In this document: piece by piece, positions 1 through 8,842 of the stretch
Layout: the number at the start of each line of letters is the position of its first letter
Position numbering within the stretch: the stretch's first letter is position 1
Origin: Aequorivita capsosiphonis DSM 23843
Lineage (GTDB): Bacteria > Bacteroidota > Bacteroidia > Flavobacteriales > Flavobacteriaceae
Assembly: GCF_000429125.1 (NCBI RefSeq)
Contig: NZ_KE386849.1
Span: forward strand, 323,097-387,096
Length of the DNA: 64,000 nucleotides
Direction of reading: 5' to 3'
Notes under the pieces: model-generated
Seen by the model: only the letters and a program-made list of their open reading frames with translations
The model's database searches: none
Told to the model about the DNA's origin: nothing
Translations under genes and position numbers: made by a program

Positions 1-100
1 TAACTGCAAATCAACAAATTACAGGGTTTTTCCTGTTTTTTAATCGGAGGATATTGATTATTTTAGTTTTTCAAGCTCGTTAAACTTAAATTATATAGAT

Positions 101-328
101 ATGGATGCAAAAAGAAACAAATTAAGAGCAGATTGGATCAAGAAAATCGTTCTTAGAGAAGAAGAAGTAATGGCAATGTTTGGGTGGAGTAAGCCTACTA
201 TTGCCAGGTTACGCAGAAATGGGGAATTGCCGCATTCAAAAGTTGGGGGTTCTAGTTTTTATCAACCAAAAGCTCTTAAAAAGATGCTAAAGGACAGAAT
301 GGTAAAGCCTAAACCGCAAACCCCATAA
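101..328 (+). CDS. small helix-turn-helix DNA-binding protein
   Basis: A 75-residue basic protein. Residues 18-65 read as a winged-helix/MerR-excisionase type HTH (HTH_17): REEEVMAMFGWSKPTIARLR followed by GELPHSKVGGSSFYQPKALK, the usual recognition helix plus beta-wing, and a basic tail. Such proteins in Bacteroidetes are orphan regulators or excisionase-like factors of mobile elements. It stands alone, ends in a strong hairpin terminator at 350, and faces the convergent DUF6266 gene. I see no operator. Its target is unknown; the fold assignment is fairly secure, the role is not. Confidence 0.75.
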   Translation: MDAKRNKLRADWIKKIVLREEEVMAMFGWSKPTIARLRRNGELPHSKVGGSSFYQPKALKKMLKDRMVKPKPQTP

Positions 329-349
329 CAGTCTTGACTGTCTAGAAGA

Positions 350-379
350 AAAATGGCGAGGATTGCTCCTCGCCATTTT
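350..379. terminator. bidirectional hairpin terminator
   Basis: A perfect 13-bp stem AAAATGGCGAGGA / TCCTCGCCATTTT with a 4-nt loop lies between two convergent genes. A-runs on the left and T-runs on the right of the stem allow it to terminate both the HTH gene (+) and the DUF6266 gene (-). Confidence 0.85.
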
Positions 380-397
380 AATTAAACCACTTTTTTC

Positions 398-1045
398 TTA
401 GGTCACATTGGCCGTCCCCATATAGGAACTTATTGCCTTTGCTTTCCTATCTGCAGAAACCATAGTTCCCCATACTTGCACCTCTTCGCCACTAAAATAA
501 GTAGGTAAGTTCAGCTGTACGGTCGCTTCACTTCGCAGCGCAGCAGGGTTAAAAATTTGAAACAATTCCTGGGTAGCGGAATACACAACTACCAACACCA
601 AATCATCATCGGCTGCGGAGCCCTGCCCGCTGTTGTCTGTCCAGTTTAGTTCCAATACACTTCCCGGCTGTGCAGCTATTGTTCCACTTTCCATGCCTCT
701 AAGGCCTCCTTTGCTAAGGAGCACCTTGGAGTAATCTAACGCAAAGCCACCTCCCGGGACCGCGATAACCGCGTTGATAAGATTGTAACTAGTCGCTAGA
801 TTAAAACGTGATCTAGATCTGTATTTGTTGCCAAAATACGCACCCACCACTTCTTGAATGGGTGTTAAGAACTTTATTACCAAAGCAAACTTCTCACGTT
901 GTTCCAGTTGCTTTACAGTGCCAGAGTCCTTAGCTCGTTTTCTGGGGGCTTTGCGCAGCATGTCTTCCCCGCGCCAGTTGTACCCCACTACTCTTCCTAC
1001 TCTTCCGGAGAAACCTCCGAAAATTCCATCAGGTATTTTTCCCAT
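398..1045 (-). CDS. DUF6266 family protein
   Basis: The protein begins MGKIPDGIFGGFSGRVGRVV, the typical opening of the Bacteroidetes DUF6266 family (MGK..GI.GGFSGKVG.VVG). For that reason I place the start at 1045, not at the ATG 24 bp further upstream. At 215 residues the length fits the family. The second half is a beta-rich domain (VLVVVYSATQELFQIF, GEEVQVWGTMVSADRKAKAIS). No signal peptide or catalytic motif is visible and the function of the family is not known to me. The gene is flanked by a convergent terminator and by a long upstream non-coding stretch rich in TTCGA motifs. Confidence 0.75.
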   Translation of the reverse strand: MGKIPDGIFGGFSGRVGRVVGYNWRGEDMLRKAPRKRAKDSGTVKQLEQREKFALVIKFLTPIQEVVGAYFGNKYRSRSRFNLATSYNLINAVIAVPGGGFALDYSKVLLSKGGLRGMESGTIAAQPGSVLELNWTDNSGQGSAADDDLVLVVVYSATQELFQIFNPAALRSEATVQLNLPTYFSGEEVQVWGTMVSADRKAKAISSYMGTANVT

Positions 1046-2288
1046 GGTCCTAAAATTTAAATTAAACATTCAGTTAAAATATCAAGGCTAAAATAGAACA
1101 CAAAATACTGATAAACAAACAGATAGAAGCATTGATCGTTTTTGATAAACATTGATTGTTTAAAACAAGTTTAAGGAGATTTTTGACAACTTTTGCCGAA
1201 TTTAGGACAGCTTTTGTTTCCTACAAAACGCTAATAACAACCCAATCTAGATTTTGGTCGATTTTCTTCAATTTTAAAAACCTTTTTAAAATAAACATCA
1301 TTTTTTATCCAGAATAAAAACACATTTTAATATCTATTGGTCAGCTTTGACAGTCTTTGCTGCGCTTTGCTTTCTTAAAAATGTTTTTGCCCTCTTTTTA
1401 CCCATTTTTGACTCTAACTTCCCCGCAAACCAAATCAGGCTTTTTAAGTCTTTGTTCGAGTCTTGTTCGAGACTCGTTCGTGTCTGCTTCGAATACGAGC
1501 CGTTTATTCGAACAACGTTCGAACAAGTGTCGAATGAGAGTAAAACATGGATGGGTTTTTAGATGAAGGGTTAAAAGGAAAATAATGTAGCTAAAAAAGA
1601 TGAAATACCCTTCGGTAGATTTCGCAGAATTTTCGAAAACACTCAAGGAAAGACGTAAAATACCAAATGATAAAAAACAAATAAATTCCACAGTTCAATG
1701 AGTCTGGAAATTTTTCGAGTTTGGTAGGAGGAGTTAGTTCATTTTTTATTAAATCAAATGAAGTCTATATTCGAAGAGATATTTTGTGGAGTCGACGATT
1801 GTTGTAACTATCACATTTCTAATTCACAATTTATACAACATTACTTTTTCTCTATACACGCATTTATATTTTTATTCTTTCAAGTTTAATAAAAATGTTG
1901 GGTGAGAATAATCGAAACTATATTTTCTTCTTTACGGGATTCCGCATTCTGGACAGGTTTGTATCAAATCCCCAAATATAAGATTTATCTTGGGGGGTAT
2001 TTTAACAATTGACAGAGGTAAAGGGTTCCTAAGTCATTTGGTCATAAAGGTTAAATAGTTATTTTGGTAGTGTTTAATTTTTTATTCTCCATTTTTTGGG
2101 AAAAAAATAAAAATAACTAATCAACCTCCTCCCCTTGTACAACATAAAAAATAACAATCCCATATTTTTATAGTAGACCAGGTAAGAATCCATCTCTCCA
2201 AACAATCTATATAATTTTGAAAAATTTTATCCAAACCAGCATGCCTGAAATTGGAAATATTCCATAATTTTGGAACAAATCCCAGTCT
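1046..2288. other. 1.2-kb non-coding stretch with a TTCGA-rich inverted-repeat cluster
   Basis: No convincing gene is seen; the open frames here are short, overlap on both strands and carry no recognisable motif. At 1454-1537 there is a dense cluster of TTCGA/TTCGAAC words in both orientations, including TTCGAA-CAACG-TTCGAA and the pair CTCGTTCG / CGAATACGAG. This could be a folded RNA, an operator array or a recombination/repeat element upstream of the DUF6266 gene. The rest is AT-rich sequence without structure I can name. Confidence 0.4.
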
Positions 2289-2537
2289 ATGAAATACATA
2301 AAATATTTTAGTACCTTCCTAAAGACAAGAACCCCTCATTTAAACTCCAATCAAATGAGAAGATTATTAAACATTGTCGCCTTGGAAACCACTATTAAAA
2401 CCTTCGAAGACCTACGTATGACTGGGAGCACAGCATATAAAATGACGAAAAACTCAAAAGACACCCTAAAGCACCTAACAAAAGACCAAACCACAGAAAA
2501 CCTCTTAGAAGAAATGATGAGGTTATCCCAAACCTAA
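2289..2537 (+). CDS. small hypothetical protein
   Basis: An 82-residue open frame of basic, helical composition (MKYIKYFSTFLKTR at the N-terminus, TTENLLEEMMRLSQT at the C-terminus). I recognise no family. It has no partner gene, no clear promoter, and lies in a long gene-poor region, so it may be a chance frame or a decayed remnant. Base composition resembles the neighbouring coding DNA, which is the only support for it. Confidence 0.3.
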   Translation: MKYIKYFSTFLKTRTPHLNSNQMRRLLNIVALETTIKTFEDLRMTGSTAYKMTKNSKDTLKHLTKDQTTENLLEEMMRLSQT

Positions 2538-2783
2538 AACAAGAAACCTGAAACTTGAAACCATATTTCAAGGCCTATCCAAAGAAGCAGCAAATGAAAG
2601 CAGATGCCTAATTATAGCCGATGCCTTTTTTAAACCCCAAAAGTCACCGGCACCTCCATCTCCTATTTCTAATACATAACAATCCAAATCTAAGATCCTG
2701 AGTGTTTTCTCAGGCGCGACAGAGCAAGAGAAAAAGTACCGAAGAGATGGAGGCCAATCTATTTTTCGCTGAGGTTAAGATTT

Positions 2784-3533
2784 TTAGCTGTTGTTTTGTT
2801 CTTTATCTTCAAATTTTTGTCTGTGATGTTCTAAATATTTCTGGATTGTTGGTGTGATTTTATTCAGTTGTAGAATTTCATTTCCTGTGATTTTTAGACT
2901 AGCCAAATCTGTTTGTTCGAGGCTTTGAGACAATAAAATACTACCGTCATTTTTGAATGAAATTAAATAACGATCAAAAAGTTTATCAAATGTAGGTTAT
3001 AGTAGTAATCCGTTATTTGTATCATACTTTTCGTAATCATCTGACTCTGAATATGGTTTAATATGTGAAGCTATTAAAAGAGCGCTGTTTTTACATTCCG
3101 TTATTGAACAACCCTCCCAATAAAGTAAGAGGCTTTTTCTGAATTTCCCTTGTTGAAGTCTATACTTAACGAGTATTTCCTTTTCCGTGCGGGAAAGTTT
3201 TATCACTTCAGATTGTATTTCGCTTGATGGATTATAACTCCTATATATTTCTCTCGCACGTTCTTTTACCCAAGAACCATTAGGAATATTATTTTCCTTC
3301 TTTTTTAGAATAATATGCTCCAAAGCTTCTAATTCGAGATTTTCTTCAAAAATCCTTTTACCATTACTAGCTTTTTGTCCTTTGCTATTTTCTTTCCAAG
3401 TTTCATTATTAATATCAAATAATGCCATTAATTCATCTCTGCTTGATGTAGCAAATTTTTCGAAGTACTTTATAAAGGTTTCTGTCCCTACAGAATTTAT
3501 TAACCTGTCAATGTTTGATACTTTATTATTCAT
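2784..3533 (-). pseudogene. HNH endonuclease interrupted by one nonsense codon
   Basis: The frame from 3533 runs 178 codons and stops at TAA (2997-2999) directly after an HNH-type core: WEGCSITECKNSALLIASHIKPY followed by TNNGLLL. In HNH restriction-type nucleases this core continues NGLLLSP..DKLFDRG.I.F. The same frame here, read past the stop, gives PTFDKLFDRYLISFKNDGSI and about 70 codons in total to a second stop at 2784-2786. One base change (TCA Ser to TAA) therefore explains the truncation. The full product would be about 249 residues, with an N-terminal helical region and a C-terminal HNH domain. No methyltransferase is adjacent, so an orphan nuclease or a dead restriction/defence gene is likely. 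A sequencing error at this base is the alternative. Confidence 0.75.
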
Positions 3534-3732
3534 ATGTTTTCGTTTTTTTTAATAATTGATCCCCGCTTCCATGCGATTGCATCGCCTACTACAATCCCAA
3601 ACTCCCTGATCCCACGCTCCCGACGATTCGGGAGACTCGCGTGGCTATCCCAAACTGGTACCTCCCCCCAAATTCCGAGACATTCATATTGATTCCCACC
3701 ACACGAAGCTTAGACATCACATCCAGCTTTCC

Positions 3733-4359
3733 TTATAACTGCCTCATAAATTCTAATTGATGATGATCAATAGGGGTTTGTATAATTTTTGCCAATCCAT
3801 CTAGTTCATTTCGGATTTCGAAATTATTCTTTTTGTAAAATTCGAGCTCAAGTTTTAAGTTCCTTAAGTAGATGCTGTTGAAATCGTTATCTCCTTCATT
3901 TTCCAATCCGTGAATGGTAAATTCATCTTTGTAAATAACCACACTTTCTTTCTTGTTGTCAATTATAATGTTATCATTTTGATACTCAATAGTATCATCG
4001 GGCACAAAAGAAATGCTTATACCCATGGCTAAATCATTATAAGGAAATCCTAATTTGGTTTGTCCCTGATAGGAATTAATAAAATCTTTAAAATATCTTA
4101 ACGTCTGATTATGTGAAATATATTCTTTCCCAAGACCCTGTAGAAAGACATCCATGTAACTTTGATAGGCACTAAAACAGGCTTCTCTTGCCTCTATTAA
4201 ATTATCATTTCTAAATTCTTTGTAAATCTTTACTGTTTCGTGGGTTTTTCCTTTTTCCCGATAAATTTCTCCTCTGAGTATATAAAGCATCTTATTGTAT
4301 TTATTAGTATAAAATTTTATTTCTCCTTTTTTTGCGAGTGCGTCAAGTGGCAATACCAA
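3733..4359 (-). CDS. uncharacterised protein
   Basis: A 208-codon frame with no signal peptide and no recognised domain. An internal ATG at 4290 (MLYILRGEIYREKGKTHETV) may be the real start, since the first 23 residues are low-complexity and lysine-rich. The middle contains YISHNQTLRYFKDFINSYQ and a beta-rich stretch ISISFVPDDTIEYQNDNIII. Codon use looks coding. It lies between the broken HNH gene and the vWA-lipoprotein operon in an accessory region. Function unknown. Confidence 0.55.
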   Translation of the reverse strand: MVLPLDALAKKGEIKFYTNKYNKMLYILRGEIYREKGKTHETVKIYKEFRNDNLIEAREACFSAYQSYMDVFLQGLGKEYISHNQTLRYFKDFINSYQGQTKLGFPYNDLAMGISISFVPDDTIEYQNDNIIIDNKKESVVIYKDEFTIHGLENEGDNDFNSIYLRNLKLELEFYKKNNFEIRNELDGLAKIIQTPIDHHQLEFMRQL

Positions 4360-4652
4360 GTTCCATTCGATTCAAACTCCCGCGCTGAACCGACAACCGA
4401 CATTTTACATCATCTTATCCCTCAGCCATCAAACATACTACAATCCAACATCCTGAAGTTACGGTAATCCGCAGTAAGAGCACATTTGCCCAAATAATCC
4501 TAAATTTATCAGTGGCCTAGAGGGAAGATTACTAGGGCGATTTTTATCAGGTTTGCCAGCATCATTGTTCTAAAAGATTAAAACTCTATAAAGACGAGTC
4601 TAAAGTGTCTTTGGAACGTGTTAGAACTCTACAGCATCATAAAAGATAAACA

Positions 4653-5561
4653 TTATTTTAAAATAAACTCTTTTATGATCTTGTCCATATTTGATGGCAA
4701 GCCAGCAGTTTTAATATCATAACGCCCTACTTCCATAGCATCAAACCAGTCACTCCAGTATTTTCTAATCACCTCTTCTTCATAAGGGTTTTTTGAGTCA
4801 GGATTTAAGCCAAGGACCAGAACTTCCAGGTTTTCAAGACCTTTTGTTGCAGCTATAAAACCAAATTCTTTTTCAACCATCTTGTCTTTCCAAGCTTTAT
4901 CATTCAGTCTATTGGTTCTAATTACTTGGGGGGTTATATATGTAGTTAGATTCCCTTCGTTCATTTTAGTGTCTTTATGATAGATGTACCCGTCTGTTAG
5001 AATGATCAAAATATTTCTAAAATTATCTTCAATACAGAAATCCTTCACTTTTGTTTTGAAAAACTTCCACGTATCTGAGCCTACATAATGGTCATCCTTT
5101 ATGGCGAGATCATAAATCTCTAATGGCTTGTTGGCATAGGTGTATTTAATTTTATCCAAAAGCTCTATAGAAGCATTTTCACGTTTTACGGTATAGCGAA
5201 GGTCGTTGGAAATAGAGTTTATGTTTTGATTTTTAGGTTCCGGATCAAAAAACACTTGAATCTTATCATTCATTTCCCTTACCTTTTTAGTCCTTAAATG
5301 ACTGTCAAATGCCTCTGAAACAGATTTTATGTATCCCACGTCACGCAAATAATACTGCATGGATTCATTTGGATATTTTTTTGGATTTATTCTGTCTGAA
5401 AGATCTAAAAGGAAACTAATGTTTAAATCATCACCTTTTCCGCGTTTGGTAACAACATCTGTAGTTGCTACTGCTTCTTGATTTTCCTTTTTAACATCCG
5501 CACAAGAAACCAAAAGAGCCATTGCGGAAAAAACTAGAATTGTAGTGTATATTTTTTTCAT
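4653..5561 (-). CDS. lipoprotein with a vWA-like domain
   Basis: A signal peptide ends in the lipobox LLVSC (Cys20), so the protein should be membrane-anchored. Residues 45-290 resemble a von Willebrand A-type fold. The first strand carries ISFLLDLSDRI (a D-x-S-x-R variant of the DxSxS MIDAS motif), and a later strand carries NILIILTDGYIY with the Asp expected in the second metal loop. There is no other domain. It is the last gene of a leftward operon (zinc ribbon, TerB-like, coiled-coil membrane protein, this gene), 4 bp after its neighbour. vWA plus TerB combinations are known from the tellurium-resistance (Ter) stress systems; a role as the surface or periplasmic partner of the TerB/membrane proteins is my inference. 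Confidence 0.65.
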   Translation of the reverse strand: MKKIYTTILVFSAMALLVSCADVKKENQEAVATTDVVTKRGKGDDLNISFLLDLSDRINPKKYPNESMQYYLRDVGYIKSVSEAFDSHLRTKKVREMNDKIQVFFDPEPKNQNINSISNDLRYTVKRENASIELLDKIKYTYANKPLEIYDLAIKDDHYVGSDTWKFFKTKVKDFCIEDNFRNILIILTDGYIYHKDTKMNEGNLTTYITPQVIRTNRLNDKAWKDKMVEKEFGFIAATKGLENLEVLVLGLNPDSKNPYEEEVIRKYWSDWFDAMEVGRYDIKTAGLPSNMDKIIKEFILK

Positions 5562-5565
5562 TGTA

Positions 5566-6828
5566 TTAATTTTTTTCGAATACTAAATTTTGAAACTCCA
5601 TATTATTCAGATTTAAAACTTCAAGATGCGTTTTTGCTACTTCTTCACATTTTATGTGCAGTTCATCTAACTGTTTGATAGGGAATTGTAATTCGGAATT
5701 AATTGCTTGATACCAGCCTTCAACATATTGATAGTGATAATGGAGATATTCCTTCACTGGAAAGATAAATCCATCGATTTTAGATTGAAGTTCAGAGATG
5801 GCTCCGTTTATGCTGGAAATATCATTCTTAATGCCTTCTATTTGAGCTATTAATTCATTTTTTTTGTTCTCTGTATTTTTAATTTCCTCTTGTTTTGCCC
5901 TAATAAACGCCCTTACTTTATCCACGTTTTCATGCTCTTTCATTACAAAATCGAACACTAGCCCCCATATTACATAAACTATAAAGCCGGCGAATATTAT
6001 TCCCCAGAAATTAACGCTCTGTAAGGCATCCATTGGTGTGAATTTTTCGCCAAGTACCGCGTCAAATAGGAAGATCTTCTTTTCTATTAAGTAAGCCAGA
6101 ATCAAGTCAAACACAAAGGTTAAAAGGAAAAGCATTGCTAACTTTATATAAGCCTGCCAGCCTTTTGTTTTTTGAAACATATGCACTAAATAGCCCAGCC
6201 CCATAAAAACGAAAGGGATTGTACCTACAAAAACTGCTTCCAGCCAACCATCGCCTATAGCTTTACTTAGTGCATTCGCATCGAAGATTGCAGCTGTAAG
6301 ACTCCCTGTTTCAAAATCTTTAAAGAATCCCGAGTAAGATGCGGAAATATAAAACACGAAAAGATAAATTGTTATAGGCAGTAAAAGAAAAAGACCGATA
6401 TAAAACTGGGCTTTTGGGCGTTTGTCTGAGTCAATTCCATATTTTTCAGGGTTTTGTTTTACATCTACAATTTCAAATTTATGTTTATCAATGTCATTCT
6501 CTAAACCTACTTTTGAATCTTCATATATTGATAATGCGGTTTCCCTTTTTTTGAATTCCGTTTTTTGTTTTTCTTGGGCTTCAATATAGGGTTGTTTTAA
6601 ACGTTGCTGTTCATTCAATTGTTTTCTGCACAACTCTTCAAAGCTGTTAAACAGGTTATGTAATGCTACACGGAAGGTGGTTGGGTTTCCACTCGCCTTT
6701 ATAGATGCCCCATATCCACTTTGGTAATAGGTAATTCTTATCTGTTCTCTAGCTTCTTGCGTCTCATCTTCAATTAGCTTAGTAGCTTCCTTGGTTTTTA
6801 GTTTGAATAAATTATTAATTGCAGCCAT
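5566..6828 (-). CDS. coiled-coil membrane protein of the TerB/vWA operon
   Basis: A 420-residue protein. Residues 1-130 are charged and helical, with coiled-coil propensity (KQKTEFKKRETALSIYEDSK). Four hydrophobic segments follow at about 143-168, 197-217, 225-247 and 272-293. A second long coiled coil spans about 295-350 (AKQEEIKNTENKKNELIAQI), then a soluble tail. I do not recognise the family. It starts 2 bp after the TerB-like gene stop and ends 4 bp before the vWA lipoprotein, so the three are surely co-transcribed. A scaffold linking a cytosolic TerB-like protein to an envelope vWA lipoprotein is a reasonable guess, not a demonstrated role. Confidence 0.65.
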   Translation of the reverse strand: MAAINNLFKLKTKEATKLIEDETQEAREQIRITYYQSGYGASIKASGNPTTFRVALHNLFNSFEELCRKQLNEQQRLKQPYIEAQEKQKTEFKKRETALSIYEDSKVGLENDIDKHKFEIVDVKQNPEKYGIDSDKRPKAQFYIGLFLLLPITIYLFVFYISASYSGFFKDFETGSLTAAIFDANALSKAIGDGWLEAVFVGTIPFVFMGLGYLVHMFQKTKGWQAYIKLAMLFLLTFVFDLILAYLIEKKIFLFDAVLGEKFTPMDALQSVNFWGIIFAGFIVYVIWGLVFDFVMKEHENVDKVRAFIRAKQEEIKNTENKKNELIAQIEGIKNDISSINGAISELQSKIDGFIFPVKEYLHYHYQYVEGWYQAINSELQFPIKQLDELHIKCEEVAKTHLEVLNLNNMEFQNLVFEKN

Positions 6829-6830
6829 AG

Positions 6831-7223
6831 TTATGCGTTTATATTTTTGATGATTTCTTCTTTAGGCAAACCTTTCTTAGCACTGTCTAATAAATAGTCA
6901 GCCAGTTCAGTGATATTGTCTTCCATAAACTCAAATTTTCTGCAATATTTTTTGAGTGTTATATACTCATCCTCTGTGATTTTTTCATCGGCCCAAATCA
7001 TAATCGCCAGATCATATAAATATTCAACTCTTTTTTCCAAAGACTTTGGAATTGAGGAATCGTGTGATGGGTTTAATAAAACCTCATTTAATTGCTCCCG
7101 TGAAAATCCACGGTCTTCAGCAAACCTATATAGCATCTGCATTTCTAAAACATCAAAATTATCATCAGAAAAGGCTATTTGGTATAAGCGTAAAAAATGA
7201 CTTCTTAGTTCGGTTGTAATCAT
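6831..7223 (-). CDS. TerB-like acidic helical protein
   Basis: A 130-residue, all-helical, acidic protein with two repeats of the TerB/DjlA-N pattern: LRLYQIAFSDDNFDVLEMQM and LYDLAIMIWADEKITEDEYI. Each has an A/I-x-x-DD/ADE-x turn followed by E-x-x-x-L, the acidic metal-binding arrangement of TerB-family proteins. It lacks a signal peptide and so is cytosolic. It is the second gene of a compact operon and sits next to a zinc-ribbon protein and a vWA-like protein, which matches the company TerB domains keep in Ter-type stress systems. The exact function is unknown. Confidence 0.65.
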   Translation of the reverse strand: MITTELRSHFLRLYQIAFSDDNFDVLEMQMLYRFAEDRGFSREQLNEVLLNPSHDSSIPKSLEKRVEYLYDLAIMIWADEKITEDEYITLKKYCRKFEFMEDNITELADYLLDSAKKGLPKEEIIKNINA

Positions 7224-7297
7224 AATGGTTTCGGTTAGTTAGTTTAATTAAAAAATCTGTTCAAAAGTTGTAATTCACTTCAAATTGAATTCTAGTT

Positions 7298-7528
7298 TTA
7301 TAACCTACTCCAAGAATGACTTGAAGCTTGAGGGCATCCTAAAGTTGAAGGAGTTGATTTTGTCTGGACGACTGTGCCACATTTTTTGCAGTTGTAATTT
7401 ATATCTCCCACATCACCCAACCTAGACCATCTATGAGATGATTTTGTGGAACATCCCAATGTGCTTGGGGTAGAATCTTTTTTAATTGCAATTGCACAAT
7501 TTTTACATTGAAACCATTTTAAAGCCAT
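7298..7528 (-). CDS. duplicated zinc-ribbon protein
   Basis: A 76-residue protein made of two copies of one motif: FQCKNCAIAIKKDSTPSTLG-C...SSHRWSRL and YNCKKCGTVVQTKSTPSTLG-C...SSHSWSRL. Each copy has CxxC, a conserved STPSTLGC block and a terminal H-x-WSRL. The CxxC plus Cys plus His set suggests one Zn per repeat, though the ligand spacing is not that of a standard zinc ribbon. The second repeat ends at the stop codon, so the protein is nothing but the duplication. It leads the TerB/membrane/vWA operon, with a 74-bp gap. The name of the family is unknown to me. Confidence 0.7.
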   Translation of the reverse strand: MALKWFQCKNCAIAIKKDSTPSTLGCSTKSSHRWSRLGDVGDINYNCKKCGTVVQTKSTPSTLGCPQASSHSWSRL

Positions 7529-7857
7529 AAGAATTTATTTAAATTTTTGCCTACTCTCTCGGTTTTCGGCATTTCCATTTAGACAAACCTAAGACATCTC
7601 ATTGGAGATATTTTACGGGATTCCGTAATCTGGTCGTTTTTTTTTGAAAAACTTTTAAATGGGAGCGCGCTTGGAAGTGAAGTGAATACAATAAACTTCT
7701 AAAGGATAAAGCTTGAGTTGGGTTGACAATCGCCTTCTTAGAACCAATTCCGAAGGGATTATATATTTATTAGTCGTGTCTGATAAAGACTTAAGACCCT
7801 CCAACGGCGGACAGGCCGTCCAGAAAGCTAACGGGACTAAAAAATATAAGACGTAAG

Positions 7858-8526
7858 ATTAAATCTTTAATAGGTTGACATTAGGTTAGATTGATTACCC
7901 ATACCTTTTATTTCCTATTTTACCGCAAAGGCGCTAAGAACGCAGAGTTTAAGAATTTTGAATTTAGTTAGATGATAGACCTCATCTTTAATAATTTGAC
8001 AAGTAGGTTAGATTGAGTAAGCATACCTATTATTTCTTATTTTACCGCAAAGACGTTAAGAACGCAGCGTTTAAGAATTTTTGAAATTAGCTAGATGATA
8101 AACCTCATCTTTAATAGGTTGACAATTAGGTTAGACTGATGAAGCATACCTTTTATTTCCTATTTTACCGCAAAGGCGCTAAGAACGCAGAGTTTAAGAA
8201 TTTTTGAAATTAGCTAGATGATAAACCTCATCTTTAATAGGTTGACAAGTAGGTTAGACTGATGAAGCATACCTTTTATTTCCTATTTTACCGCAAAGGC
8301 GCTAAGAACGCAGAGTTTAAGAATTTTTGAAATTAGCTAGATGATAGACCTCATCTTTAATAGGTTGACAATTAGGTTAGACTGATGAAGCATACCTTTT
8401 ATTTCCTATTTTACCGCAAAGGCGCTAAGAACGCAGCGTTTAAGAATTTTTGAAATTAGCTAGATGATATCCCTCATCTTTAATAGGTTGACAAGTAGAT
8501 TAAATTGATTACCCATACCTTTTAGT
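7858..8526. repeat. 123-bp tandem direct repeat array, five copies plus a partial
   Basis: Units begin near 7858, 7980, 8103, 8226, 8349 and 8472, a period of 122-123 bp. Each carries CATCTTTAATAGGTTGACA, then TTTTACCGCAAAGGCGCTAA and GAACGCAG. The three central copies are nearly identical and the outer ones are diverged, the usual pattern of unequal crossing-over or slippage. The CCGCAAAGGCGCTAAGAACG core resembles a dispersed intergenic repeat common in this phylum. No open frame spans the array. It separates the zinc-ribbon operon from the 600-residue unknown gene. Confidence 0.9.
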
Positions 8527-8842
8527 TGTTAAATCTCGATGGTCAATTTAATAGCAAGCTATTTAAAAAAAATGTTTTGGATGCCTGTTAGCTTTGGCTC
8601 AACAGAATTTTATCTTTTTAATTGGGCCTTAATTTATATTTATAGAATTATTGTTACATCCAAAATACGACCCCTCTGGGGTCGCACTATCCTTTACGGC
8701 TGTGTGTCTATAGATATTTGAACCCTCCGGGTTCATTTCCAAACGAAAGGAATAAAAGCGTTTATACGTCTATTATAAGCCGAAAAGGTTGAAGCATGAA
8801 TCGCGGTGCTGCCTTAATTTTGGGAACTGTTCAATCCAATCC
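8527..8842. other. gene-free stretch after the tandem array
   Basis: Only a 60-codon frame without motif or promoter lies here, which I do not call. CGACCCCTCTGGGGTCG forms a small hairpin at 8668-8684, and GAACCCTCCGGGTTC another at 8721-8735. Both are short GC palindromes of the REP kind in an otherwise AT-rich sequence. Confidence 0.4.

Noticed and set aside
1347..1691. Overlapping short frames on both strands
   Set aside because: No motif, conflicting strands, and the DNA is the TTCGA-rich non-coding cluster.
7858..8526. CRISPR array
   Set aside because: Units of 123 bp with no spacers; the whole unit repeats, and no cas genes are near.
8539..8721. 60-codon plus-strand frame after the 123-bp array
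   Set aside because: No promoter, no motif, includes a palindromic repeat at its end.
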